DNA of 55,053 nucleotides, from assembly GCA_029262875.1 (NCBI GenBank), contig JAJCYO010000053.1:1-55053 (forward strand), in the 5' to 3' direction. The position numbers were made by a program, and so were the translations under genes. How positions within the stretch are numbered: the stretch's first letter is position 1; every line of letters starts with the position of its first letter. Source of the stretch: Flavobacteriales bacterium. Lineage in GTDB: Bacteria; Bacteroidota; Bacteroidia; Flavobacteriales_E; Vicingaceae. The notes under the pieces are model-generated. The model had not been told where the DNA came from and searched no databases. It saw nothing but the letters and a program-made list of their open reading frames with translations. Below, one piece after another: positions 34,721-45,400 of this stretch.

Positions 34721-34742
34721 ATTTGCACGGTATTTGCACGGT
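34721..34742. repeat. tandem 11-mer at island border
   Basis: ATTTGCACGGT occurs twice without a gap (34721-34731 and 34732-34742), directly after the terminator of the tRNA. Short direct repeats beside a tRNA can be integrase arm-binding sites or remains of an insertion. No integrase gene is next to it. Confidence 0.6.
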
Positions 34743-34882
34743 CGGTATATAATATCTCATTAAAAAACATACGCTTTAAATTTACGAAATCTTTTAAGAT
34801 TAATTGTTGTCTTTAATGCGGTGATATTCTCTCAAATTCTTCAATAGTCAACTCAAGAAGTTCTTTTTTTTTGAATTTATCT

Positions 34883-35119
34883 CTAAAATTTCTCTTCCAG
34901 ACCATAATAAATGTAATCTTGAATGATTCTTATGTCAGGATAGCCAATGCATTGAAAAATTATGTTGATTTGACGAGGATTATACAGTCTTCCCATCTGT
35001 TTCCCAATAGATTTTGTAAAAGGTTTAATCCATTTGTTAAAAGTTCGTACATCTACACCATAAGCTTTGGCTAATTGTGTTTTTGACATGGATTTTACGC
35101 AATATTTTGATCTTCTCAT
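34883..35119 (-). CDS. small helix-turn-helix protein
   Basis: A 78-residue basic protein: SKTQLAKAYGVDVRTFNKWI is a helix-turn-helix, followed by MGRLYNPRQINIIFQCIGYP. Small HTH proteins of this build (homeodomain/excisionase-like) are common in mobile regions of Bacteroidota, often near integrases. It is the only minus-strand gene in the left part of the island and is divergent from the hsd operon. Start at ATG 35119; a second ATG at 35089 is possible. Confidence 0.65.
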   Translation of the reverse strand: MRRSKYCVKSMSKTQLAKAYGVDVRTFNKWIKPFTKSIGKQMGRLYNPRQINIIFQCIGYPDIRIIQDYIYYGLEEKF

Positions 35120-35281
35120 GGGAAATAGATTCGTTATTGAGGATTAACTCTATATATAACGGGAAATTTTAGAGAAAAAGTGCAAGAAAGTATTTGTTTT
35201 AGCCTCAAATGAGATGGGGAAAATGAAAATAGGGGTTAATAGAGACTGAAAAATGAAAGAAATCCCCTCTTATTTAACGAG

Positions 35282-35368
35282 AAAACTTCAAAAAGCGACC
35301 TAAAAACAGCCTGAAAACACTCAAAAACAAGCTGAAATAAGCTGAAAACAGTCAAAAACAACTTAAAA
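35282..35368. repeat. nine helically phased A-tracts (predicted bent DNA)
   Basis: A-tracts of 3-5 bases at 35282-285, 290-294, 302-306, 314-317, 323-327, 335-337, 345-348, 354-358 and 365-368. The mean centre-to-centre distance is 10.4 bases, one DNA turn, so the bends should add up. The units also share fragments such as AAGCTGAAA and CAGTCAAAAA/CACTCAAAAA, a degenerate repeat. Confidence 0.7.
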
Positions 35369-35520
35369 TCATGCTGATTGTTACATTCTAATGTTGGATT
35401 ATGCTTAATATATGCTGGCTAAAAGCTAAAAACACGTAAGAAACCCAATAAAACCGTATAGTAAAACTATAAGTGATGTTAATGAGATTTATTATTTATA
35501 TGTAATTAGGGGTAAAGATC

Positions 35521-35552
35521 TTTGACCTGATTAGTGAATAATTATATATTTA
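35521..35552 (+). promoter_or_regulatory. putative promoter of the hsd operon
   Basis: TTTG at 35521-35524, 20 bases, then TATATTTA at 35545-35552: seven of eight bases of the -7 consensus. It would give a 5' leader of about 90 bases before hsdR and lies 150 bases downstream of the bent-DNA region. Confidence 0.55.
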
Positions 35553-35651
35553 GTTATGAGTTTTCCTCTTTTCAGATAATCCGTGTTAAAACGGAGTTCA
35601 TAATTGAGATTTTAGGATTATATTTATTGCCCAATTACAGCATGATAACTA

Positions 35652-38600
35652 ATGAAGTTTAACGAAGATTCACGGGTTAAAATTCCCACTATTTTACATT
35701 TAGTGAGGTTGGGGTATGAGTACCTTTCTTTGAAGGATGCTGAATGGGATATAGATACCAATATATTTACTGATATTTTCCTAAAAAGTGTACTTAAAAT
35801 CAATGATGGCTTAACGGAAGATGATGCCAAACGATTGTTAGATGAAATTTCTCTTTCATTAGACAATGAAGATTTAGGGAAAGCGTTTTACGAGCGAATA
35901 ACACAGAAATCAGGGGTTAAACTGATTGATTTTGAGAATTTTGATAACAATACCTTTAATGTAGTTACGGAGTTGACCTACAAAAAGGATGAAGATGAAT
36001 TTAGACCAGATGTTATTCTTTTAATCAACGGAATGCCTTTGGCGTTTATTGAAGTAAAGAAACCAAACAATCAAGATGGGATATTAAAGGAGAAGGAACG
36101 CATCAATATGCGTTTTCAGAATAAGAAATTTAGAAAATTTGTGAATATCACTCAATTGATGGTGTTCTCAAATAATATGGAGTATGATGATGGTTCTCCA
36201 TTACCGATTGAAGGAGCTTTTTATGCTTCTTCTTCATATCACAAGCCAATCTTCAATTACTTTCGTGAAGAAGAGAAATTGGATTTAGAACAATTGTTAA
36301 GTCCAGAAGAAGATGCTGTAGAAAATTTTGTTTTAAAAGACAATAATTTAGTTGGCATTAAGAATAGTGAAGAATTTTTGACTAATAAAGATTCCAACAC
36401 TCCAACCAATAGGATTTGTACATCATTGTTTAGTAAAGACCGTTTATCTTTCATTTTAGAATACGCGATTGCTTATGTAAATGAATCCAACGGATTGCAA
36501 AAACACATTATGCGTTACCCTCAGTTGTTTGCAACAAAAGCAATTGAACGAAAATTGGATGAAGGAGTTAATAAAGGAATTATTTGGCATACACAAGGAA
36601 GTGGTAAAACGGCTCTGGCATATTACAACGTAAAACATTTAACGGATTACTATCAAGACAAAGGAATTGTACCAAAGTTTTACTTCATTGTAGATAGATT
36701 AGATTTATTGGTTCAGGCAGGAAAAGAGTTTAGAAGTAGAGGATTGATTGTTCATAATGTAAATTCGAGAGATGAATTTGCACGTACCATTAAATCTACC
36801 CAAGCCATTGAAAATAATTCAGGAAAACCTGAAATTACGGTTGTAAATATTCAAAAGTTTAAAGATGATCCAGATGTAGTTCGGAATACGGATTACAATC
36901 TTAATTTACAACGAGTTTACTTTTTGGATGAAGTACACAGAAGTTATAACCCAAAAGGGAGTTTCTTAGCAAACTTAAGAGAGTCAGATCCTAATTCAAT
37001 TAAAATTGGATTAACTGGAACACCGCTATTAGGAGATGATTTTAACTCTAAATTGTTGTTTGGAGATTACATCCATAAATACTATTATAATGCTTCTATT
37101 GCTGATGGCTATACGCTACGTTTAATCCGTGAAGAAATTGAAACAAGTTATAGTTTAACTTTAAAAGAGGCTTTAGAGAAGATTAAAATTCTACAGGGAA
37201 ATACGGATAAAAAGAAGCTGTATGCTGACCATAGGTTTGTAGAACCAATGTTGGATTACATTGTTACTGATTTTGAAAAAAGTCGAATATCAATGAATGA
37301 TGCAAGTGTTGGAGCAATGGTAATTTGTGATTCCTCTGAGCAAGCCAAAGAGATGTATAAAATCTTTAACGAGAAGTACACTCAAAAGACTGAAACTTTA
37401 GGTTTTGAACCGTTACAAATGGCTGCTGAACCTCAAATGAGTTATGGTGATAAAAAGAAGAATGACATTAAAGTCAAATCTTCTGCTGTAATTCTTCACG
37501 ATGTTGGAACAAAACAAGATCGTAAAGATTGGGTAGATGATTTTAAGGATGGAAAAATTGACATCCTTTTTGTATTCAATATGCTCTTAACAGGGTTTGA
37601 TGCGAAGCGATTAAAGAAATTGTACATAGGACGAGTAATTAAATCCCACAATCTCTTGCAAGCCTTAACGCGTGTAAACAGAACTTACAAAGAGTTTAGG
37701 TATGGTTATGTTGTTGATTTTGCTGATATACAAGGTGAATTTGATAAAACCAATCAAGCGTACTTTAATGAATTACAAGCAGAATTAGGTGACGAAATGC
37801 AGCATTATTCCGATTTGTTTATGTCTCCAGATGAGATTGAGGAGCAGATTGGTGAAATAAAAGATGCTTTATTTCATTTTGATACTAAAAATGCTGAAAA
37901 TTTCTCTAAACAGATTACGCAGATTAAAGACCGTAAGCAAATGTTGGAGATTACGAGGGCGTTGAATAATGCCAAGAGTTTGTATAATCTTATTCGTTTA
38001 TCTGGTAACTATGATTTATTGGAGAAGCTTGATTTTAGAAAACTGACCATTTTATCAAGAGAAGCCAATAATCATTTAGCATTAATCAATACGAAAGAAG
38101 CCTTAGAAAACAATGTGGATACTTCTGATCTGTTAAATACGGCATTAGAGGATGTGATTTTTGCTTTTGCAAAAGTGAAAGAAGAAGAAATGGTGTTGGC
38201 GGATGAATTGAAAAACATCTTACAAAAAACAAGAGAAGGGTTAGCAGGAAATTTCGATCCCAAAGACCCAGTATTTATTTCTTTAAAAGATGAATTAGAA
38301 CGCTTGTTTAAAAAGAAAAATTTAAATGAAGTAACCAAAGAAGAAATGGAGAAAAACATTGAAGCTTTGACTAAGATTCATAAGAAATCGAAAGAATTAG
38401 AAAGAACTAATAATTTAATTAAAGCCAAATATGAAAACGATGCAAAGTACGCTCGAATTCATAAGCGATTAATGGAAAAAGACCCATTAACAGATAGCGA
38501 ACGAAAATTATTTGAGGTACTTTGCGAATTAAAAGAAGAAGTTGATAATCACATTTTACAGAACGCTAAGATTTTAGAGAACGAAAGCTTTGTGGATAAA

Positions 38601-38729
38601 ATGATTTCAAGAATGGTAATAGTTGAATTTAAAAAGAAAAACATACCACTTAACCTTGATAAATCTAAACGAATTATCAATTTGGTAACAAAAGAATATA
38701 TGAACGAGTATCACGGAAGAACAGCGTAG
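35652..38729 (+). CDS. hsdR: type I restriction enzyme, R subunit
   Basis: A 1025-residue HsdR. The N-terminal nuclease domain shows FRPDVILLINGMPLAFIEVK (D...ExK). The SF2 helicase motor has Walker A HTQGSGKTALAY, the DEAD-like box FLDEVHRS and LTGTPLLG. The C-terminal third is a charged helical domain that contacts the methylase. It translocates DNA and cuts away from unmodified sites, with HsdM and HsdS. It is the first gene of an operon, three bases before hsdM. Confidence 0.95.
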   Translation: MKFNEDSRVKIPTILHLVRLGYEYLSLKDAEWDIDTNIFTDIFLKSVLKINDGLTEDDAKRLLDEISLSLDNEDLGKAFYERITQKSGVKLIDFENFDNNTFNVVTELTYKKDEDEFRPDVILLINGMPLAFIEVKKPNNQDGILKEKERINMRFQNKKFRKFVNITQLMVFSNNMEYDDGSPLPIEGAFYASSSYHKPIFNYFREEEKLDLEQLLSPEEDAVENFVLKDNNLVGIKNSEEFLTNKDSNTPTNRICTSLFSKDRLSFILEYAIAYVNESNGLQKHIMRYPQLFATKAIERKLDEGVNKGIIWHTQGSGKTALAYYNVKHLTDYYQDKGIVPKFYFIVDRLDLLVQAGKEFRSRGLIVHNVNSRDEFARTIKSTQAIENNSGKPEITVVNIQKFKDDPDVVRNTDYNLNLQRVYFLDEVHRSYNPKGSFLANLRESDPNSIKIGLTGTPLLGDDFNSKLLFGDYIHKYYYNASIADGYTLRLIREEIETSYSLTLKEALEKIKILQGNTDKKKLYADHRFVEPMLDYIVTDFEKSRISMNDASVGAMVICDSSEQAKEMYKIFNEKYTQKTETLGFEPLQMAAEPQMSYGDKKKNDIKVKSSAVILHDVGTKQDRKDWVDDFKDGKIDILFVFNMLLTGFDAKRLKKLYIGRVIKSHNLLQALTRVNRTYKEFRYGYVVDFADIQGEFDKTNQAYFNELQAELGDEMQHYSDLFMSPDEIEEQIGEIKDALFHFDTKNAENFSKQITQIKDRKQMLEITRALNNAKSLYNLIRLSGNYDLLEKLDFRKLTILSREANNHLALINTKEALENNVDTSDLLNTALEDVIFAFAKVKEEEMVLADELKNILQKTREGLAGNFDPKDPVFISLKDELERLFKKKNLNEVTKEEMEKNIEALTKIHKKSKELERTNNLIKAKYENDAKYARIHKRLMEKDPLTDSERKLFEVLCELKEEVDNHILQNAKILENESFVDKMISRMVIVEFKKKNIPLNLDKSKRIINLVTKEYMNEYHGRTA

Positions 38730-38732
38730 AAG

Positions 38733-40358
38733 ATGACAACAATAGATTTTGAAAATAAAGCGAAAGCTCTAATAGATGACCTGAAAGGAGTTTGTGCCAA
38801 TTATGGATTAGGGAATGATGGGAATGAGTTTAAAATTATAACGCAAGTATTTCTTTACAAGTTCTTAAACGATAAGTTTGCTTATGAGGTAAAACAACTA
38901 GAACCTGCATTAGAAAATGATGACAACTGGCAGGAAACGTTGAGCAATTATCCAAAAGATGATTACCAAATGTTGTTGATGCAAATGAGTGAAGGTACAG
39001 CATTGATACAACCCAATCATTTTATAGCTTCTTTATATCATAAGCAGGATGAACCAGATTTTGCGAAACTGTTTGATGATACTTTATTGGATATTGCTAA
39101 ACTTAACACCGATATTTTCTCTGTAAAAGAAGATGGTGGAGCAAAAGTAATTCTGTTCGATCGTGTAAGTGAATTTGTTACCATTTCTAAACGCGATGCT
39201 TTTTGTAAAGCCATCATAAATAAGCTGATTAACTTTAGTTTTGAGCGTATTTTCCAAGAGAAGTATGATTTTTATGCAACCATTTTTGAATACTTAATTT
39301 CTGATTACAACAAAGATAGTGGAGGTAAATATGCCGAGTATTTTACGCCACATGCAGTAGCCAAAATTATGGCGGCTTGTTTGGTGACGGATGATGTAAA
39401 AAATGTAACTTGTTACGATCCAAGTGCAGGTTCAGGAACCTTATTAATGAATTTAGCTCACGCCATAGGAGAGGATAAGTGTACGATATATTCACAAGAC
39501 ATTTCGCAGAAATCATCTAGTCTGCTACGATTAAACTTGATATTAAATAATCTGGTGCATTCTATCCAGAATATTATACAAGGAAATACTATTTTACACC
39601 CTTACCACAGGCAAGATAATGGGAAGTTAGAACAATTCGATTATATCGTTTCTAATCCACCGTTTAAGCTCGATTTTTCTGATTACAGCGAAGATTTAGA
39701 TACCAAAGCCAATAACGAACGCTTTTTTGCAGGAATACCTAAAGTACCTGCCAAGAAGAAGGACTCTATGGCTATTTACCTGATGTTTTTGCAGCACATT
39801 ATGCACAGCTTAAGTAAAAATGGAAAAGCTGCAATTGTTGTTCCTACAGGTTTTATAACTGCTCAAAGCGGTATTGACAAGAAGATTAGGCAGAAAATGG
39901 TTGAGAGTAAAATGTTAGCAGGAGTAGTAAGTATGCCAAGTAATATTTTTGCTACAACTGGTACTAACGTAAGTATTTTGTTTTTAGATGCTACCAACAA
40001 AGAGGATGTGGTTTTGATTGATGCTTCTAATTTGGGAACTAAAGTTAAAGATAGTAATGGCAATCAAAAAACGCTATTATCTCCTACTGAAGAGCAGCAA
40101 ATAATTGATGTTTTTAATGCTAAAGAAGTTAAAGATGATTTTTCTGTGGTGGTTTCTTATGATGATATTAAAGCAAAAAACTATTCTTTAAGTGCTGGAC
40201 AATATTTTGAAGTGAAGATTGAGTATGTAGATATTTCACATGAGGAATTTTCATTAAAAATGAAAAGCTTTGAAAGTAATTTAGAAAGCTTTTTTTCTGA
40301 ATCTAAAACCTTGGAAAAGGAGATTAAAGGGAATTTGAAAAGTTTGAGGTATGAATAA
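38733..40358 (+). CDS. hsdM: type I restriction enzyme, M subunit (N6-adenine methylase)
   Basis: A 541-residue HsdM: an N-terminal helical domain (residues ~5-150), SAM-binding motif DPSAGSGTLLMN and catalytic NPPF in YIVSNPPFKLDF. The family's N6-adenine methylase protects the host's sites and is needed for restriction by HsdR. Its stop overlaps the hsdS start by eight bases. Confidence 0.95.
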   Translation: MTTIDFENKAKALIDDLKGVCANYGLGNDGNEFKIITQVFLYKFLNDKFAYEVKQLEPALENDDNWQETLSNYPKDDYQMLLMQMSEGTALIQPNHFIASLYHKQDEPDFAKLFDDTLLDIAKLNTDIFSVKEDGGAKVILFDRVSEFVTISKRDAFCKAIINKLINFSFERIFQEKYDFYATIFEYLISDYNKDSGGKYAEYFTPHAVAKIMAACLVTDDVKNVTCYDPSAGSGTLLMNLAHAIGEDKCTIYSQDISQKSSSLLRLNLILNNLVHSIQNIIQGNTILHPYHRQDNGKLEQFDYIVSNPPFKLDFSDYSEDLDTKANNERFFAGIPKVPAKKKDSMAIYLMFLQHIMHSLSKNGKAAIVVPTGFITAQSGIDKKIRQKMVESKMLAGVVSMPSNIFATTGTNVSILFLDATNKEDVVLIDASNLGTKVKDSNGNQKTLLSPTEEQQIIDVFNAKEVKDDFSVVVSYDDIKAKNYSLSAGQYFEVKIEYVDISHEEFSLKMKSFESNLESFFSESKTLEKEIKGNLKSLRYE

Positions 40359-41607
40359 CTGGCGAAGGGTAGATGAGATAATATCATACTATGGTAAGGG
40401 AGTGACACCAAAATATGTCAAGGAAAGTTCGATTATCGTATTGAACCAGAAATGCATTCGAAATAATAACATTGATTATTCATTTGCCAGATATATTGAT
40501 GACAGTAAAACTTATTCCGAAAATAAGTTGTTGAAAGAGGGAGATGTTTTAATAAACTCTACTGGGCAAGGTACGGCAGGGAGAGTCGCTTTTTTAGAGA
40601 AGATCCCTAAAGGGAAAAAGGTTATTGTCGATTCACATATTTTAGTTTTAAGAACGAATGATTATTGGGAATCAAAATGTTTAAACTATAGTCTGTATTC
40701 AATTGAACCTCTATTACAAACATTCTTAGATGGAAGTACAGGACAAGGAGAGTTTGATAAATTAAGAATGTTTAATGTAGAAGTAAATTATAGTCAAGAT
40801 AGCCAAGATCAAAGATCCATAGCCAAAGTCCTTTCCGATTTAGATGCCAAAATCGAACTCAACAATAAAATCAATGCCGAGTTAGAAGCCATGGCTAAAC
40901 TTACTTATGATTATTGGTTTGTACAATTTGATTTCCCAAATAAAAACGGAAAGCCTTACAAGTCTTCTGGTGGTAAAATGGTTTACAATGAAGAATTGAA
41001 AAGAGAGATTCCTGAGGGTTGGGAGGTGAAGAGATTAGAGGAGATTGCTAATATAACAACTGGAAAATTAGATAGTAACGCAGAGGTAGAAAATGGAAGT
41101 TATCACTTTTACACTTGTGCTTCTGAGCCAACTAGAACAGATAGTTTTGCTTTTGATGATTCTGTTATTTTGATTGCAGGGAACAACGCAGCCGGAAATT
41201 TTCATGTAAATAGATATACTGGTAAGTTCAATGCTTATCAAAGAACATACATTGTAACTGCCAAAGAAGAAAAGTATCTGAATTACTTATACCAAATATT
41301 GGTGCTTCAAATGAAACTTCTTAAAAAGAGAGGTAAAGGTTCACAAACCAAATTTATTACTCTGGGAATGCTGACGGAAACACCAATTTTTGATACTAAT
41401 TCAGAAGTAATTGATGCTTTTCATAAAATCTCACACCCAATGTATGAGAAGCAAATGAATATTCTTAATGAAAACCAAAAGCTAGCCGAACTTAGAGATT
41501 GGTTATTGCCAATGTTAATGAATGGGCAGGTTAAAGTTGGTGAGGCTAAGGGAAAAGTACAAATGAATATGGCTGCTGAGTCAGATGTACAGTATAATAA
41601 GGGATAG
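40351..41607 (+). CDS. hsdS: type I restriction enzyme, S (specificity) subunit
   Basis: A 418-residue HsdS with two target-recognition domains (about residues 1-145 and 215-360), each followed by a helical spacer: IAKVLSDLDAKIELNNKINA in the middle and QNILNENQKLAELRDWLL-like at the end. The TRDs set the two half-sites of the recognition sequence and differ widely among strains. No second hsdS copy or invertase is nearby, so no shuffling is indicated. Confidence 0.93.
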   Translation: MNNWRRVDEIISYYGKGVTPKYVKESSIIVLNQKCIRNNNIDYSFARYIDDSKTYSENKLLKEGDVLINSTGQGTAGRVAFLEKIPKGKKVIVDSHILVLRTNDYWESKCLNYSLYSIEPLLQTFLDGSTGQGEFDKLRMFNVEVNYSQDSQDQRSIAKVLSDLDAKIELNNKINAELEAMAKLTYDYWFVQFDFPNKNGKPYKSSGGKMVYNEELKREIPEGWEVKRLEEIANITTGKLDSNAEVENGSYHFYTCASEPTRTDSFAFDDSVILIAGNNAAGNFHVNRYTGKFNAYQRTYIVTAKEEKYLNYLYQILVLQMKLLKKRGKGSQTKFITLGMLTETPIFDTNSEVIDAFHKISHPMYEKQMNILNENQKLAELRDWLLPMLMNGQVKVGEAKGKVQMNMAAESDVQYNKG

Positions 41608-41609
41608 AA

Positions 41610-42344
41610 ATGATAGCGCCTGTTCAAATATGCAAAACGGTTTTATCTCGTCTATCTGCAATGGATTTTGAGAAAGAAGGAGGTAGTTCGTCTGAACAAC
41701 TTATTTTCCCTAAAAAAATTCAAGCAAAAGGAACTAAACATAAAAATAGAATTTCGGAGCAAGAGCTTCGTTTTTTGTTTATTGAGGAATTTAAAAAAAG
41801 TAATCCTGAACTATTTTACTCTATTGAAACACCTACAATAGGTAAATTTAATTTCGGGAAATCATACGATACAATAAAGTCTGCTAAGGATGGACAATCA
41901 GCATCCCTTGATATGTGCGTATTCGCAAGATCTTTGGGTAGTTATAACCGTATTCTAAATATAGAATTCAAGCATAAAAATGCTGCGATAAAAAAAATAG
42001 GGAAAGATATTCTAAAATTAATTCAAGAAAATCAAAACGGAGCATTTATTCATTTGCTTGATAATACGAACATCAGTACTTTTTGTAATAATAGAGAAAC
42101 AGGTTTATTCAATAAGTTTTATAAGTCATTTTCAGATTTTAAAATAGGGTGGAGCAATAATGATAAATATATCCATTTGGTCATTATTTCATTAAAGCAA
42201 GAAACTATAATTCACCGGAAGATATATAGAGCAGATTTAAATATTCTAAAAGACATTTTTTTTATTGAAAGTGGTAGTAAAAAATTGAAAGATATAAATT
42301 GTAAAGGTTGGCAAGTTGAAGCAATAAAAAAATGCCATGAATAG
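41610..42344 (+). CDS. putative PD-(D/E)XK nuclease-fold protein in the hsd operon
   Basis: A 244-residue protein, two bases after hsdS, so probably a fourth gene of the same operon. I do not recognise the family. The segment SASLDMCVFARSLGSYNRIL followed by NIEFKHKN gives Asp101...Glu119-x-Lys121, the order of a PD-(D/E)XK core. The acidic residues at ~50-60 (ISEQELRFLFIEEF) would fit the helix with the first glutamate. It could be an extra nuclease, a modification-dependent partner or an unrelated passenger. The nuclease reading is inference. Confidence 0.6.
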   Translation: MIAPVQICKTVLSRLSAMDFEKEGGSSSEQLIFPKKIQAKGTKHKNRISEQELRFLFIEEFKKSNPELFYSIETPTIGKFNFGKSYDTIKSAKDGQSASLDMCVFARSLGSYNRILNIEFKHKNAAIKKIGKDILKLIQENQNGAFIHLLDNTNISTFCNNRETGLFNKFYKSFSDFKIGWSNNDKYIHLVIISLKQETIIHRKIYRADLNILKDIFFIESGSKKLKDINCKGWQVEAIKKCHE

Positions 42345-42423
42345 AACCATTGTTATAGGGTTGGTTATAGCCAATTTTAATGAATGGGTGGTTAGAGTGA
42401 AATAAGATATTAATTAGTATGAT

Positions 42424-45400
42424 ATGAATATATTAAAATCGTTACCAAGAGAAAAGTTTTTAAACCTTATCGCAACTATAATTAATAGCGAACATAATTA
42501 TAATCTGGAATTAGATAAAGCTCCAACATTTAAAAGACATATTTTACAGCAAGGTTATGGTTCTAATCGAGCAAGTAATAAAGTTATAGTTGAAGTTAAA
42601 GATTTCGATATTTCTCATTTCGAACTGCTAAATAGAGAAGTCAATGGAACAAACTCATTTATTAATCAGCGAAATCCGAATAGGTACATAGTCATCATTC
42701 CTGAATATTTAACTCCTGAAATAGAAGAGCAATACAAGAGCAATCTAAATACTATAGGGAGAAAACAAATTGAGATCTGGGATGCGGGTTATATCGATGG
42801 CTTAATAGAACGTAATTTTGAAGTTTATCGAAATTCAGTTACTACATGGAATGAAGTTTACGAAGAAATCAATAAGCTTTTATATAATTTTTATCAAAAA
42901 AATAATAGTGATCCAAAAGAAGCAGGTGAAAAGTTATATGCACAATGTCGAAAGTTTCCTGGGTTTATTAAATTAAATTTATGGATTAGGAAATTTTCAA
43001 ATAGTTATGGAATAACGAGCCTTGATCCGTTTCACGTTTTGTTTTCGATTAATGCCGCAAAATTATCATACGAAAGTAGAATAAAGAGAATAAACTCTTT
43101 TCTTAAGATATTAGATGGTAAAGAATTGGATAAAGAGGTTTTGTTTGCTGGTTGTCCGAGTCCTATAGTAACAAAAATACTATCTTCTCGAAAGTTTAAA
43201 GAGCAAGAGGAAATTTGGACTTTTTTCAGTAAATTATTTAAGAACAAAACGACTGGTATAGATGAGGCTACTTTTAGAATGTTTCCTGAATGGAACGGAA
43301 TCCAAATCCGTTCCTTTACCATGTTTCTTTTTTGGTTTGATTCTAATAAATATTTACCGCTAGACTCAAATGTAAGTACTTTCATTGTAGCTAAAGGAAT
43401 AAGGAATGCTCCCCCTATAAACCATCATGGATATAATTCATTATTAGAAGATATTGACAAATTAAATAGTGATTATCAGATCAACTATAAGTATGGAAGA
43501 ACAGGTTTGAATCGAGAGTTGACTCATGTAGCTTATCAGATTGTTTCAGAAGGAAAGAAAGATGTTTTTTATTCAAAAAATTTTCAATCATTAATCAATG
43601 GTGGCTGGAAGAGAACTAAGGCTGCTGTAGCAATAAAAGAAGTTGTTGTTAAAAAGTCTCAAAAGGATTTTTTAAAAATTAACAAGCCTGTTTCTAATCA
43701 TCTACAAAGGGATCAAAACAATTTAGGAGCTCTAAGTTTCAAATTAATTGCAATTAGACCGTTGGATACCTGTGATAAAAAATTATTAAAGATCTTAGGT
43801 AATAAGCAGGTGGCAGGTAAAACCTATCACTTTGAAAAATCCATTGAAATTTCGGAGGACATTATTAAGTATTATCCAGAACGCGAGATGAGTCTGTATC
43901 ATTCTCGTGATGAAACCCCCATAAATGTTAGTGCGATTGTTGGCAAGAATGGTTCAGGAAAAAGCACTTTAATTGAACTTCTTTTTGGGGTGTTAAATAA
44001 TGTGGCATTCTTGTATAATAAGAAATTGAAAACGAGTAAGCTTGAAAAACTGGATGGGTTAGAAGCAGAATTATACTATTTGAACTATGGTATACTTAAC
44101 AAGATTCTGGTAACGAGTGATGAAGTTAAAATTCAAAAATATAGACTTAATAAAGGTGAGTTTAAGAAGTATAATAGACTACGGAAGTTTAAATATGAAG
44201 ATTTAGGGGAGTTCTTTTACACCATAGCAGTGAATTATTCTATTTATGGGTTAAATAAAAGAGAATTAGGTAATTGGATTGATGGACTATTTCATAAGAA
44301 TGATGGATATCAAACACCCATTGTAATTAACCCCATGCGAGAAGATGGTGTAATTGATATCAACAAAGAGAATGATCTATTACAAACTAGGTTTATGGCA
44401 AATTTACTTGAGCCGATGGATGAAGGCGAAATTGGTTTTAAACAAGTTACTGATAGACAAAGAGCTTTCCGCATTGATTTAAAACGAATACCTGGGAAAA
44501 ATAAGATTCTGTATTTTGATGAAAATGACAATGGTGTCCTCTTTAAAGTAATTAAAAAGGATTACGATAATATTTGGGAAAATGTAATTAGTGTTTTTGG
44601 CCTCAAAAACTCAAAAATTGATGAGAAATTAATTGTAGTTAAGGACACTAAAAAATACATAGTACGTAAGTTAGTGCGAATTGCCTTAAGGTATTTTAAA
44701 GCTGAGAAGTATTTTGATATAAGTACCAATGAATTTGATGAAGATAAATTAGAAACTTTTTTAATTGAACTCAGGGATAATCCAAGCCATATAACAGACA
44801 AGTTAATGCAAGCAATTAACTACTTGAAATATAAAGAAGTTTGGCCTAAAGAAAATTCATTTCAAATAGATTTGGAAAAAGAACTTCAAGGGTTCTCTAA
44901 TGTCCTTTCAACTGAAGGAATTAGGACAGTAGAATTAATTCCGCCTCCAATTTTTCAATACAAGATTAAATTGAAAGGTGAGAATAATCGAAAAAGTGAT
45001 TTGGAAAAGCTTAGTAGTGGAGAGAAACAACTCATTCATTCTACAAGTTCTTTAATTTATCATCTTCGCAATATCGATTCAGTTGTAGAAGGTTCTGGAA
45101 GGATGAAGTATAAAAATGTCCATTTGTGTTTAGATGAAATTGAACTATATTATCATCCTGAAATGCAAAGATGTTATCTAAACCAACTTTTACAATCATT
45201 GAAAAGAGTGGAGCTTCCGAACATACAAGCTCTTAGCATAAGCCTGGTTACACATTCACCATACATACTTTCCGATATTCCTTCGAATTATACATTAAGA
45301 ATGGGTGAGTTAGAGCAAACAGGTTTAAGTCAGAATACGTTTGGTGCAAATATCCATCAATTACTACGTGCTGATTTTTTTCTAGAAAATGGATTTATGG

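Larger units (their letters stand above)
35120..35651. other. non-coding spacer before the hsd operon
   Basis: A spacer of 532 bases without a convincing gene. It holds the phased A-tracts (35282-35368) and the putative hsd promoter (35521-35552), both listed separately. The remainder is AT-rich with no clear hairpins. Confidence 0.6.

Noticed and set aside
34896-34903. TCCAGACC, identical to eight bases of the tRNA-Asp 3' end
   Set aside because: Only eight bases match and it lies inside the HTH gene; too short for an attachment-site copy.
35652-38729. Antisense frames inside hsdR and other large genes
   Set aside because: They are shadows of the coding frame, with no start context or domain match.
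40351-41607. Possible phase-variable hsdS
   Set aside because: No inverted copy, second specificity gene or invertase was seen near hsdS.
42345-42423. Weak hairpin TTGGT...GCCAA before the ATPase gene
   Set aside because: Five base pairs followed by only four Ts; too weak to call a terminator. The gap may still hold a promoter, but none matches the consensus.
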